Positions 36,670 to 46,314 of a stretch of 64,000 bases of DNA are shown here, piece by piece. Source of the DNA: Agromyces larvae. Its GTDB lineage: Bacteria; Actinomycetota; Actinomycetes; Actinomycetales; Microbacteriaceae. The stretch's first letter is position 1, and each line of letters opens with the position of its first letter. The translations under genes and the position numbers were made by a program. The notes below the pieces were generated by a model. It made no database searches and was not told the DNA's origin. It was given only the letters and a program-made list of their open reading frames with translations. Location of the stretch: positions 2,046,001-2,110,000 of the forward strand of contig NZ_CP094528.1 of NCBI RefSeq assembly GCF_022811705.1. Reading direction: 5' to 3'.

Positions 36670-37608
36670 TCAGGTCGCGGTGCGCGGCCGCCACCGCACC
36701 GCGAGCAGCACGCCGACGACCGCGAGCAGTGTGCCGAAGCCGGCCGCGAACCAGCCCGTCGACGCGGGGAGCTCGAGGGCCGTCGTGACGCCGAGGATGC
36801 GCGCCACGCCCCACGGCAGCATCCCCAGCTCGTCGTTCCACATCGTCGACGACCGCTCGAGCCCGACGATCGCGACGACGAGCGACGGCAGCGCCAGCCC
36901 GGCGCCGACCGCCGCGAGCACCGACCCCGTCGCACGGCGCACGCCGATCTGGGTCGACAGCGCCCACCCGGCCGCCACGAACACCCACACGAACAGGGCG
37001 AAGGCGATCGCGATGGAGCCGACGCGCGCCACGGGGTCGGTCCAGAACGCGTCCCAGTACCCGCCGGGGCCGGTGAACGACAGCGCGACGAGGGTGACGA
37101 TGCAGCGCAGCACCACGACCCCGCCGACGGCCGCGATCACCGGCCACGGAGAGCGCCGCCAGACGCAGAGCCGCAGGACGATCGCGAACACCGCCCACGC
37201 GCCCAGCACGACCGCGAGGTGGGTCCACGACAGGAACGACGTCTGCACCGCCCGGGTCGCGACGAGCAGCGCGACCGGCACGAGGAACAGCAGCCACAGG
37301 TCGAGCGAGTCCAGGCCGAGCGTCGACTCCCGTGCCCGCCACGGGCGGGACGCCGCGAGCCAGGACGCCCGCGCGCCCGCGGCGCCCGGGCGGCGGACGA
37401 GCCGGGTGCGCACCGATGCCGCGCCGATCACGACCCACGCGAGCGCGAGCACCAGGAGGACGCGGGCGGCCCAGGCCACCGCGAGGTCGCGGTCGCCGCG
37501 ACCGACGCCGAGCGTGTCGCCCACGACGACGCCGATGCCCGCCCCGAAGCCCACCAGGACGAGGGCGACCACCACGGCGAGGATGCCGCGCCGGGTCGCC
37601 TTCGTCAT
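36670..37608 (-). CDS. Polytopic membrane protein, unknown function
   Basis: This 312-residue protein has about eight hydrophobic helices, starting with one at residues 8-30 and ending with one near 285-305. There is a charged loop around residues 70-95. I do not recognise a family and see no catalytic motif. It ends 83 bases from the convergent deacetylase gene and starts at the ATG at 37608, 86 bases after the end of the diesterase gene on the same strand. Confidence 0.7.
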   Translation of the reverse strand: MTKATRRGILAVVVALVLVGFGAGIGVVVGDTLGVGRGDRDLAVAWAARVLLVLALAWVVIGAASVRTRLVRRPGAAGARASWLAASRPWRARESTLGLDSLDLWLLFLVPVALLVATRAVQTSFLSWTHLAVVLGAWAVFAIVLRLCVWRRSPWPVIAAVGGVVVLRCIVTLVALSFTGPGGYWDAFWTDPVARVGSIAIAFALFVWVFVAAGWALSTQIGVRRATGSVLAAVGAGLALPSLVVAIVGLERSSTMWNDELGMLPWGVARILGVTTALELPASTGWFAAGFGTLLAVVGVLLAVRWRPRTAT

Positions 37609-37694
37609 CCGCTCATCCTATTCGCGCGACCGAGCCCGACGTATGCCGCCCCGCCCGCCCCTGCTCCCGCCGGCGGGCCCACGCCGCTTGCCGT

Positions 37695-38747
37695 CTACTC
37701 CCCCGCCTCCTCGCGGGCGATCACCCCGAGGTCGGGATGATCGAAGAACACGCCGTCGACGCCGGTCTCGATGACGTCGGCGAACTCCGCCGCCCAATCG
37801 CCCCACACCGTGCGCGTCGACCCACGACGATTCGCCGGCGCGAGGAACCGGTTCTCGGGACGCAGCGTCCAGGTGAACACCGCGAGCCCGGCGCCGTGCG
37901 CGGCGTCCACGAGATCGGCGCCGGTGAGCACACCCTCCGCGGCCGGCCGTCGTCGCGGCGCCGGGCCGACCAGCCGCGCCTTGCCGACGCTGACCCCGTC
38001 GAACCGCCCCGCGAGCCCGAGCAGCCCCGCCTCGGTGGCGAACGCGTCGTACGGGGTTGCCGGCGCACCACCCGTGTCGGCCGCGGCGACGAGGTCGGCC
38101 GGCGCGCCCGCGCCCTCGAGCAGGAACACCCGTTGGCCGCGGATCCCGAGGTCGCGCAGCCGGTCGAGCACCGTCGGCTCGAACGCCTCCATGATCAGAC
38201 GTTCGTCGCCGCGACCCCAGCCGACGGCGTCGAGCTCGGCTGCGAACAGCTCGTCGAGCGGCAGGCCCAGGCCGTCGAAGTAGGTCACGTGCTTGAACTC
38301 GGCGACCATCCGGAGCATCCGCCCCTGCTCCTCCGACGCCCGCTCGATCACCTCGAACAGGTCGCGCAACCGCATGAGGGGGTAGCGCCCGTCGAAGGAC
38401 GCGCTCGCCTGCCGCAGCGGGCCGAGTCGCTCGCGAGCGCGCAGCGTCGCGAGCTCGGCCCACGTGAAGTCCTCGGTGAACCAGCCGGTGACCTCGACCC
38501 CGTCGATCACACGCGTCGTGCGGCGGCTCTGGAACTCGGCGCGGGTCGCGACATCCGTGGTGCCCGAGATCTCGTTCTCGTGCCGCAGCACGATCACGCC
38601 GTCGCGCGTGGCGACCAGGTCGGGCTCGACCGCGTCGGCGCCGAGCGCGAACGCGAGCTCGTAGCTCGAACGCGTGTGCTCGGGCCGGTAGCCGGGCGCG
38701 CCGCGATGCCCGATGACGAGCGGATGCTCCGCATGGTCGCGCTCCAT
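37695..38747 (-). CDS. Glycerophosphodiester phosphodiesterase
   Basis: This 350-residue GDPD-family enzyme hydrolyses glycerophosphodiesters to glycerol-3-phosphate and an alcohol. Active-site motifs are in place: HRGAPGYRPEHT with the first catalytic His, then AVEPDLV and the second His in LRHEN. No signal peptide is evident, so it is probably cytosolic. It fits glpD in the same window (glycerol-3-phosphate oxidation), although the genes are 9 kb apart. The ATG at 38747 is well placed; the last residues are acidic. Confidence 0.93.
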   Translation of the reverse strand: MERDHAEHPLVIGHRGAPGYRPEHTRSSYELAFALGADAVEPDLVATRDGVIVLRHENEISGTTDVATRAEFQSRRTTRVIDGVEVTGWFTEDFTWAELATLRARERLGPLRQASASFDGRYPLMRLRDLFEVIERASEEQGRMLRMVAEFKHVTYFDGLGLPLDELFAAELDAVGWGRGDERLIMEAFEPTVLDRLRDLGIRGQRVFLLEGAGAPADLVAAADTGGAPATPYDAFATEAGLLGLAGRFDGVSVGKARLVGPAPRRRPAAEGVLTGADLVDAAHGAGLAVFTWTLRPENRFLAPANRRGSTRTVWGDWAAEFADVIETGVDGVFFDHPDLGVIAREEAGE

Positions 38748-38782
38748 CCTCCGAGCGTAGCGAGGGCGGGGCGGGCGGGCGC

Positions 38783-38809
38783 GGGAACAGCACGCGGATT
38801 CACGGCGTT
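38783..38809 (+). promoter_or_regulatory. ECF-sigma-type promoter of the BI-1 gene
   Basis: GGGAAC (38783-38788) is followed after exactly 18 bases by GTT (38807-38809). This is the pattern used by SigE/SigH/SigR-type sigma factors in actinobacteria. It lies about 120 bases upstream of the gene. A second, housekeeping-like TAGATT at 38849-38854 has no good -35 partner. Confidence 0.5.
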
Positions 38810-38926
38810 GTCACGGATTGAGACGGGCGGGCCGAGCGCCCGGCCCGGTAGATTGGTCTGAGCGGATGCTCCATCCGCAGGGATTCCCCTCCAACCGACG
38901 ATCGCCGAAAGCAGAGGAACCATCCG

Positions 38927-39730
38927 ATGGCACTCGACAACCCCGCCTTCTCACGCAACGAGGCGTTCTCGAGGCAGGGCGCCGTGGCCACCGCGCAGGA
39001 CATGTCCGCGCAGGACCTGAAAGAGCTGTTCGACCAGCCCGCCACGCTTCCCGACCGCGAGGTCATGACCTACGAGGGCACCATCGCCAAGACGCTTGGC
39101 GCCTTCGGCGTGATGCTCGTGGCCGCCGGCATCGGCTGGGTGGTCACCCCCGCCGCGCCCTGGCTGTTCTGGGTAGGCTCGATCATCGGCTTCGTGTTGG
39201 CGATGGTGAACATCTTCAAGAGGGAACCGTCGCCCGCGCTGATCCTCGCGTACGCGGCCGCTCAGGGCCTGTTCCTCGGCGGCATCTCGCTGATGTTCGA
39301 GAGCCAGTGGCAGGGCATCGTCGGCCAGGCTGTGATCGGTACCCTCGCAGTCGTCGGCGTGACCCTCGCGCTCTTCGCGAGCGGCAAGGTCCGTGCCTCG
39401 AAGAAGGCCACCAAGATCTTCCTCGTCGCGATGGTCGGCTACCTCGTGTTCTCGCTCGTGAACGTCATCCTGATGTGGACCGGCGTCAACAACGACCCGT
39501 GGGGTCTGCTCGGCGCCGAACTGTGGGGCATCCCGGTCGGGCTCATCGTGGGCGTCCTCGTCATCCTGATGGGCGCATACTCGCTGGTGCTCGACTTCGA
39601 CTTCATCCAGCAGGGCGTGCGCAACCGCGCCCCCAAGAAGTACAGCTGGACGGGCGCCTTCGGCATCATGGTCACCGTCATCTGGCTCTACCTCGAGATC
39701 CTGCGGATGCTCGCCATCGCACGCGACTAG
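38927..39730 (+). CDS. Bax inhibitor-1/YccA-family membrane protein
   Basis: This 267-residue protein has a hydrophilic N-terminus of about 60 residues and seven hydrophobic helices. It matches the bacterial BI-1 (TMBIM) family and ends in the typical FGIMVTVIWLYLEILRMLA. Family members are membrane proteins linked to stress tolerance and ion/Ca2+ leak; function in actinobacteria is not settled. The ATG at 38927 has AGAGGAA upstream. A stress-type promoter sits upstream, and a family A palindrome follows 37 bases downstream. Confidence 0.9.
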   Translation: MALDNPAFSRNEAFSRQGAVATAQDMSAQDLKELFDQPATLPDREVMTYEGTIAKTLGAFGVMLVAAGIGWVVTPAAPWLFWVGSIIGFVLAMVNIFKREPSPALILAYAAAQGLFLGGISLMFESQWQGIVGQAVIGTLAVVGVTLALFASGKVRASKKATKIFLVAMVGYLVFSLVNVILMWTGVNNDPWGLLGAELWGIPVGLIVGVLVILMGAYSLVLDFDFIQQGVRNRAPKKYSWTGAFGIMVTVIWLYLEILRMLAIARD

Positions 39731-39766
39731 CCGCAGCCGCCCATCACGGGCCGTCGTCGTTCCCGG

Positions 39767-39827
39767 TGCGCCACTTCGGCGGGGTCCGCGCCAGCCGAGC
39801 TGGCGCAGAGGGCGCCGAATTGGCGCA
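39767..39827. repeat. Double-decker palindrome, family A copy 2
   Basis: Left arm TGCGCCACTTCGGCG (39767-39781) faces CGCCGAATTGGCGCA (39813-39827), with one mismatch in fifteen. Inside is a perfect 8-base hairpin, GCGCCAGC/GCTGGCGC (39788-39795, 39799-39806). It lies between the convergent ends of the BI-1 gene and the sigma factor gene. Confidence 0.92.
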
Positions 39828-39868
39828 GCGGAGGGCAGCGCGAGCGGGCGGATCGTGCGCACTCGGGC

Positions 39869-41200
39869 TCAGGTGCGGGACGCGGCCTTGGCGAGCAGCA
39901 CCGCGCGCTCGCGCGCGTTCTGCGCGAGCTGCGCGGCCCGCTCGAACTCGGCACGGGCCTCGTCGTCGCGGCCGAGTCGGGCGAGCAGCTCGCCCCGCAC
40001 GCTCGGCAGCAAGTGGGATGCCGCGAGCCGGCGATCACCCGCGAGGTCGTCGACGATCGCCAGCGCGACCGACGGTCCGCCGTCGGGCTCGGGCGCCATC
40101 GACACCGCGACCGCGCGGTTCAGCCCGACGACCGGTGACGGCGCGAGCCGCAGCAGTCCGTCGTACGCCGCGACGATGCGCGGCCAGTCGGTGGCGTCGA
40201 CCGACGGCGCGACCGCGTGGCACTCGGCGATCGTCGCCTGCAGCGCGTACGCGCCCAGCCCGGTGCGGCGTCGCTCGGCGAGCCTGCCCGCCCGTGCGAG
40301 TGCCGCCCGGCCGTGGGCGATGAGCGTGCGGTCCCAACGGGCGCGGTCCTGGGCGTCGAGCGGGATCGGCTGCCCCGAGGCATCCGTTCGGGCCGGGAAC
40401 CGCGCCGCCGTCAGCTCCATCAGGGCGACAAGGCCGTGCGCTTCGGGCTCGTCGGGCACGAGCGACGCGACCACCCGGCCGAGCCGCATCGCCTCGCGGG
40501 CGAGGTCGGGGCGCATCCACTCGTCGCCGCTCGTCGCCGCATGCGCCTCGGTGAAGACGAGGTAGACCACCGCGAGCACTCCAGCCAGGCGGGTCCCGAA
40601 CTCGTCGCGGGCCGGCACCTCGAACGGCACGTGTGCATCGGCCAGCGCCTTCTTCGCGCGCACGATGCGCTGCTGCACGGTCGCGGTCGGGGCGAGGAAC
40701 GCCCGCGCGATCTCCTCCGACGTGAGGCCGCCGACCACGCGCAGGGTGAGCGCGACCTGCGCCTCGCGCGACAGCACCGGGTGGCACGCCGTGAACACGA
40801 GCCGCAGCACATCGTCGTCGATGCGGTCGGGATCCCACGGCGCAGCATCCGCCGCCTCCTGCTGCTCGGCCTCGAGGTCGTGCGCGATCGCGGCGAGCCG
40901 TTCGTCGTAGCGTTCGCGACGGCGCCAGCCGTCGATCGCCCGGCGCTTGGCGACCGCGGTCAGCCAGGCGCCGGGGTTGCGGGGCACGCCGGTCGACGGC
41001 CACTGCTCGAGCGCTTCGGCGAGCGCCTCCTGCGCCAAGTCCTCGGCTTGGCCGAAGTCGCGCGTCATCCGGGTGAGCGTCGCGACGATGCGCGCCGACT
41101 CGATGCGCCACACCGCCGCGACGGCGCGCCGCGCGACCTGGTCGTCGGTCGATCCCGACGGCGAGGCATCCGCGCGGCGCGCGCCCGTGGCATCCGTCAT
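39869..41200 (-). CDS. ECF42-type RNA polymerase sigma factor with C-terminal extension
   Basis: This 443-residue protein begins with sigma region 2 (DFGQAEDLAQEALAEAL, with PGAWLTAVAKRRAIDGWRRR) and region 4 (LTSEEIARAFLAPTATVQQ). It carries a helical C-terminal extension of about 250 residues with DUF6596-type features (VYLVFTEAH). Length and the neighbouring DGPF/YciI gene identify ECF group 42, whose extension is needed for activity. No anti-sigma factor is seen nearby, which is normal for this group. It lies 19 bases after the DGPF gene, probably co-transcribed. Likely response: envelope or chemical stress, not proven. Confidence 0.92.
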   Translation of the reverse strand: MTDATGARRADASPSGSTDDQVARRAVAAVWRIESARIVATLTRMTRDFGQAEDLAQEALAEALEQWPSTGVPRNPGAWLTAVAKRRAIDGWRRRERYDERLAAIAHDLEAEQQEAADAAPWDPDRIDDDVLRLVFTACHPVLSREAQVALTLRVVGGLTSEEIARAFLAPTATVQQRIVRAKKALADAHVPFEVPARDEFGTRLAGVLAVVYLVFTEAHAATSGDEWMRPDLAREAMRLGRVVASLVPDEPEAHGLVALMELTAARFPARTDASGQPIPLDAQDRARWDRTLIAHGRAALARAGRLAERRRTGLGAYALQATIAECHAVAPSVDATDWPRIVAAYDGLLRLAPSPVVGLNRAVAVSMAPEPDGGPSVALAIVDDLAGDRRLAASHLLPSVRGELLARLGRDDEARAEFERAAQLAQNARERAVLLAKAASRT

Positions 41201-41219
41201 ACCCTGCGGCGACCCGCGC

Positions 41220-41651
41220 TCAGCCCTCGGCCGCGCGCTCGGCCTGCTCCTCGCGCCAGCCCTCTTCCTTCTGGATCCACTCGTTGTCCTGGGGGAAGTC
41301 CTCGGGGCCGTTGACGCGACGCACCTCGAGGTACGCGCCCGGCCCGAGCGGTGCGCGGGACGCCCACTCGGCAGCCTCCTCCTTCGAGGCGACCTCGATG
41401 ATCCAGAAGCCGTTGAACAGCTCCCTGATCTCGCCGTAGGGGCCGTCGGTGACGAGCGGCTCCTCGCCCGAGAAGTCGACGACGAAGCCCTCGCTCGCGT
41501 CGCTCAGCCCCTCGCCGGCGATCAGCACGCCCGCGTTCATCATCTGCTCGTTGTAGCGGCCCATCGCCTCGATGACCTGCTCGAACGGGATCTGCTCGTA
41601 CGCCCGCACGCCGGTCTCGTCGGCCCGCATGATCAGCATGTACTTCGACAT
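41220..41651 (-). CDS. DGPF/YciI-family protein, ECF42 partner
   Basis: This 143-residue protein of the YciI/DGPF fold starts with MSKYMLIMRADETG and carries VTDGPYGEIRELFNGFWI, the motif that gives the family its name. Such proteins are regularly encoded beside ECF42 sigma factors; their chemical activity is unknown. The start ATG at 41651 has GAGGAGAC upstream, and the longer frame to 41696 is not used. It is the first gene of the pair. Confidence 0.93.
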   Translation of the reverse strand: MSKYMLIMRADETGVRAYEQIPFEQVIEAMGRYNEQMMNAGVLIAGEGLSDASEGFVVDFSGEEPLVTDGPYGEIRELFNGFWIIEVASKEEAAEWASRAPLGPGAYLEVRRVNGPEDFPQDNEWIQKEEGWREEQAERAAEG

Positions 41652-41765
41652 CGTGTCGTCTCCTCGTGTGTTCGGGTCGCGTGTCGACCCTCTCACCCGA
41701 TGCGTCGAACGGGAAGGGCGCGGATCGACACCTGCCGCGAAGTTTTCTTCTGCGCCCCTCGCCGC

Positions 41766-41826
41766 TGCGCCACTTCGGCGGGGTCCGCGCCAGCCGAACT
41801 GGCGCGGAGCGCGCCGAACTGGCGCA
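41766..41826. repeat. Double-decker palindrome, family A copy 3 (best)
   Basis: Outer arms TGCGCCACTTCGGCG (41766-41780) and CGCCGAACTGGCGCA (41812-41826) differ from perfect pairing at one position. An inner perfect 10-base stem, TCCGCGCCAG (41784-41793) with CTGGCGCGGA (41799-41808), closes a five-base loop. It lies downstream of the lactate dehydrogenase stop and upstream of the DGPF gene. Confidence 0.95.
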
Positions 41827-41871
41827 ACGGGCGGCGGGGCCGCTGTCGGGCGGGCGAGCGGGGACCCCGCC

Positions 41872-42822
41872 TCAGGCGCTCACGCCGACCGACGCGAGCG
41901 TCTCGCGGATCGCGTGCGCCGACGCCCGCAGCTTCTGGTCCTCGGCGTACGAGAACGAGGTGCCGACGACGGGGGTCGGCCCCTGCGCGCCGACCAGGCA
42001 CGGCACGCTGAGCGCGACGCCCGAGATGCCGCGGTAGTCGTCGAGCACCGTCGAGACGGGGATGACGACCTGCTCGTCGTCGACGACCGCCTCGACGATG
42101 CGGGCGACGGCGAGACCGATCGCGTAGTTCGTCGCCCCCTTGCCCGCGATCACCCGGTACGCGGCGTCGCGCACCTCGGCGGCGATCTCGTCGAGGTCGG
42201 CGGTCGAGAGCCGGTTCGGGCCCGCCCACTCCAGCAGCGGCACCGGCCCGATCATCGCCGTCGACCACAGCGCGAACTCGGTGTCGCCGTGCTCGCCCAC
42301 GATGTCGGCGTGCACGCTCGCGGTGCCGACACCGAGCCGGCGGCCGAGCAGCCAGCGCAGGCGCGACGTGTCGAGCACCGTGCCCGAGCCGAACACGCGG
42401 CCGCTCGGCAGGCCCGTGATCTGCTGGGCGGCGACCGTGAGCACGTCGACGGGGTTGGTCACGAGCAGGATCGTGGCGTCGGGCGCGCGCTCCTGCACCT
42501 GCGGCAGGAGTTGCTCGAGGATGCGGATGTTCGTGCCCGCCAACTCGAGCCGGGTCTGCCCGGGCTGCTGCTTCGCACCGGCGGTGACGATCACCAGGTC
42601 GCTTCCCTCGAGCACGGCGGGATCGGCTCCGCCGGTGACGGATGCCCCGGTGAACTGCGTGCCGTGCGCGAGGTCGAGCACCTCGGCGTCGACCTTCTCG
42701 GCGGCGATGTCGTACAGCGCGACCTCGCGCGCCGACCCGCGGATGAGCGAGGCGTACGCGATGCTCGTGCCCACCGCGCCCGCACCGATGACAGCGACTT
42801 TCGAACCCCTGATTCCGGTCAC
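41872..42822 (-). CDS. ldh: L-lactate dehydrogenase
   Basis: This 316-residue NAD-dependent enzyme interconverts lactate and pyruvate. It has the Rossmann motif VAVIGAGAVGTSIAY, the substrate-loop KQQPGQTRLEL (glutamine at the position that selects lactate over malate), TNPVDVLT, and the catalytic-histidine motif GEHGDTEF. Length matches the family. I use the GTG at 42822, which has GAGAGG eight bases upstream; an ATG at 42840 would add six residues. It is a single gene. Confidence 0.93.
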   Translation of the reverse strand: MTGIRGSKVAVIGAGAVGTSIAYASLIRGSAREVALYDIAAEKVDAEVLDLAHGTQFTGASVTGGADPAVLEGSDLVIVTAGAKQQPGQTRLELAGTNIRILEQLLPQVQERAPDATILLVTNPVDVLTVAAQQITGLPSGRVFGSGTVLDTSRLRWLLGRRLGVGTASVHADIVGEHGDTEFALWSTAMIGPVPLLEWAGPNRLSTADLDEIAAEVRDAAYRVIAGKGATNYAIGLAVARIVEAVVDDEQVVIPVSTVLDDYRGISGVALSVPCLVGAQGPTPVVGTSFSYAEDQKLRASAHAIRETLASVGVSA

Positions 42823-42876
42823 GGTCTCATCCTCTCGCATCGGACCGCGCCTTACGCTACTGAGGACGGACGACTC

Positions 42877-42958
42877 CCGAATGTCGGACACCCGCGACGA
42901 CTCGCCGCCGCGCGCGCTCGTGGGCGCGGTGTGTCGTACCAACCATCCGACATTTCGG
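42877..42958. repeat. Long palindrome, family B copy 1
   Basis: CCGAATGTCGGA (42877-42888) pairs with TCCGACATTTCGG (42946-42958), with one bulged base. The interior is GC-rich. It lies between the 3' end of the luciferase-domain gene (ending at 42983) and the start of ldh. The arm motif GAATGTCGGA recurs at 43959. Confidence 0.8.
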
Positions 42959-42982
42959 ACGCACCAGGCGCCGAGTATCCGG

Positions 42983-43462
42983 TCAGCCCGAGGTACCCAC
43001 CCGCGCGAAGTCGAGCGCCTCGCGGATCAGCTCGAGCACGAACGCGAGCTCGCGCTCGTTGCGAGGCCCGTACACGAACCATTCGGTGCCGTAGTCACCG
43101 TATGCATGTGGGATGCCCCATCCGGCGGCAACGATCTCGGTACCGCGGCGGGGCGGCAATACGAGATGCAGGCTCGTATCGCCGACCCCGTGCACGTGCG
43201 CGGGCTCGAGACGATCCTCAGGAGGTGCCAGCGACCGCTCCGGCGACGGCGCCTCGACGAGGTCCGCGAGGAGGAATGCGCGAGAGCCCACCGGCGACAC
43301 CGCACTGTGGCCCTCGACCACGCCGGGAAGCGCAAGCGCATCGTGCACGAGCCTGCCCCAGATCTCAGGCGGCGACTGCTGATCGAGCTGTCGCTGCGGC
43401 CCCTCGTCGGAGACGGTCGGCGCGGCACCCGCCCGCATGGGCATTGGTGACAGCCGATGCAT
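42983..43462 (-). CDS. Luciferase-domain (DUF5519-like) protein
   Basis: This 159-residue protein starts with MHRLSPMPMR and has the C-terminal core HVHGVGDTSLHLVLPP and WFVYGPRNERELAFVLEL. I recognise this as the domain annotated as luciferase/DUF5519 in actinobacteria; a light-producing function is not implied and no reaction is established. The ATG at 43462 overlaps the TGA of the upstream oxidoreductase gene (TGATG), so the two are translated together. Confidence 0.75.
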   Translation of the reverse strand: MHRLSPMPMRAGAAPTVSDEGPQRQLDQQSPPEIWGRLVHDALALPGVVEGHSAVSPVGSRAFLLADLVEAPSPERSLAPPEDRLEPAHVHGVGDTSLHLVLPPRRGTEIVAAGWGIPHAYGDYGTEWFVYGPRNERELAFVLELIREALDFARVGTSG

Positions 43463-43908
43463 CACTCGCTCACGGTCGTGATGCGGAAGACCGGGAAGTC
43501 GGATGCCACGTCGAGCAGCCGCTCGTCGGGCGAGTCCTTGTCGAGGCCGTCGAAGAACCGGCCGACCTCCCACGCCCACGCCCGCAGGTACTCGCGCAGG
43601 ATCGGCGGCTTGTCGGCGTCGGCGAGCTCCACGGCGGTGAACTCCTCGACGCGGCGGCCGTGCTGCAGGCGCCCCGAGCCTGCGGCGCGGAGGTTGCGCA
43701 CCCAGTGCGTCGTGCCGCGCGGGGCCACGAGGTAGCGCTCGCCGCCGATGCGCAGCGGGTTCACGGGCGTGGTGCGCCACTCGCCGCTCGTGCGGCCGCG
43801 AACCGCGAGCACCCGGCTGCCGGCGAGGGGGAGACCGAGCCGGGTCGACAGGCTGACGAGTCCGTTGAACACGCCGTCGGCGCGAGTGGGTCGCACATAC
43901 TTGGGCAT
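43462..43908 (-). CDS. Ddn-type nitroreductase-family (F420/FMN) oxidoreductase
   Basis: This 148-residue split-barrel protein of the deazaflavin-dependent nitroreductase (Ddn) family has RGRTSGEWRTTPVNPL and YLVAPRGTTHWVRNLRA, typical of F420-binding members. Such enzymes reduce quinones or nitro compounds with F420H2. The substrate is unknown. It overlaps the downstream luciferase-domain gene by one base. The ATG at 43908 begins after the family B palindrome. Confidence 0.9.
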   Translation of the reverse strand: MPKYVRPTRADGVFNGLVSLSTRLGLPLAGSRVLAVRGRTSGEWRTTPVNPLRIGGERYLVAPRGTTHWVRNLRAAGSGRLQHGRRVEEFTAVELADADKPPILREYLRAWAWEVGRFFDGLDKDSPDERLLDVASDFPVFRITTVSE

Positions 43909-43958
43909 TCGCTCACCCTACTGCCGACCCATGTCGCGGCCACACCCGGCCACCGACG

Positions 43959-44051
43959 CATTCGTCGAATGTCGGAGGTGCGGGGCGACACGCCGGGTGG
44001 GGGCCCGGATGGATCGGCGTGTCGGCTCGCCCCTCCGACATTCGACGAATG
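43959..44051. repeat. Long palindrome with 20-bp perfect arms, family B copy 2
   Basis: A perfect 20-base inverted repeat (43959-43978 with 44032-44051; the arm contains TCGAATGTCGGAGG) is followed inward by a second matching stretch, CGACACGCCG/CGGCGTGTCG. It forms a long two-step hairpin between the guaA terminator and the oxidoreductase start. Confidence 0.92.
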
Positions 44052-44092
44052 TCGGAGGCCGGGGCGCGCCCTATCGGCGACCGAACACGACA

Positions 44093-44122
44093 AGGGGCGC
44101 GGGCCGTCCGGCCCGCGCCCCT
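44093..44122 (-). terminator. Rho-independent terminator of guaA
   Basis: AGGGGCGCGGGCC (44093-44105) and GGCCCGCGCCCCT (44110-44122) form a perfect 13-base stem with loop GTCC, 19 bases past the guaA stop. The next bases on the minus strand are TTG, a short U-rich start. Confidence 0.9.
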
Positions 44123-44141
44123 CGCGCACGTCACGGGAGAC

Positions 44142-45751
<1,610 letters not shown>

Positions 45752-45755
<4 letters not shown>

Positions 45756-46264
45756 TGGGCTGCCTCCACGGACGGCTGATCGGAATCGGATGCCTCGGCG
45801 CCGTCGTTCGTCGCGGCCTGCGCCGCGGCATCCGCCTCACGACGCTCGAGGTAGGTGCGCACCTCGCGGCCGATACGCGCCTCGAGGATGAACGACAGGA
45901 ACGGGACGATGCCGCCGAGCGCGATCAGGATGAACCGGCTGAACGGCCAGCGCATGAGGCTCCAGAGGCGGAAGTCGCTGAACAGGTAGACGACGTAGAA
46001 CCAGCCGTGCACGATGAGGATGCCCGTCGAGAGGTTCACCCCGTCGCCGGTCGACTCGAGCCCCGTCACCGTCTCGAGCACCGGCTGGAAGCTCAGGAAG
46101 CCGCCCGACCCGAACGCGAACAGCTCGAGGTGGAAGACGTACTTCAGGATCATCTCGGCGCAGAGCAGCAGCAACAGCACACCGGTGATCACCGATGCGA
46201 CCTGGTAGAGCTTCAGCGCCCCGCGGATGCGCGGCAGATCGGCGGTTTTCGGCTCGAGGGGCAT
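45752..46264 (-). CDS. DUF3817-family membrane protein
   Basis: This 170-residue protein has four hydrophobic helices in its first 125 residues and an acidic tail ([14 protein letters not shown]). It belongs to the DUF3817 family of unknown function, commonly found beside guaA in actinobacteria, and has the family-like [20 protein letters not shown]. The ATG is at 46264. Its stop overlaps the guaA start by four bases, so guaA translation probably depends on it. Confidence 0.88.
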
Positions 46265-46314
46265 GGATCCATCCTACGTGGCGGATCCGTGAGCAGGCTC
46301 GGAGCATGGGGACG

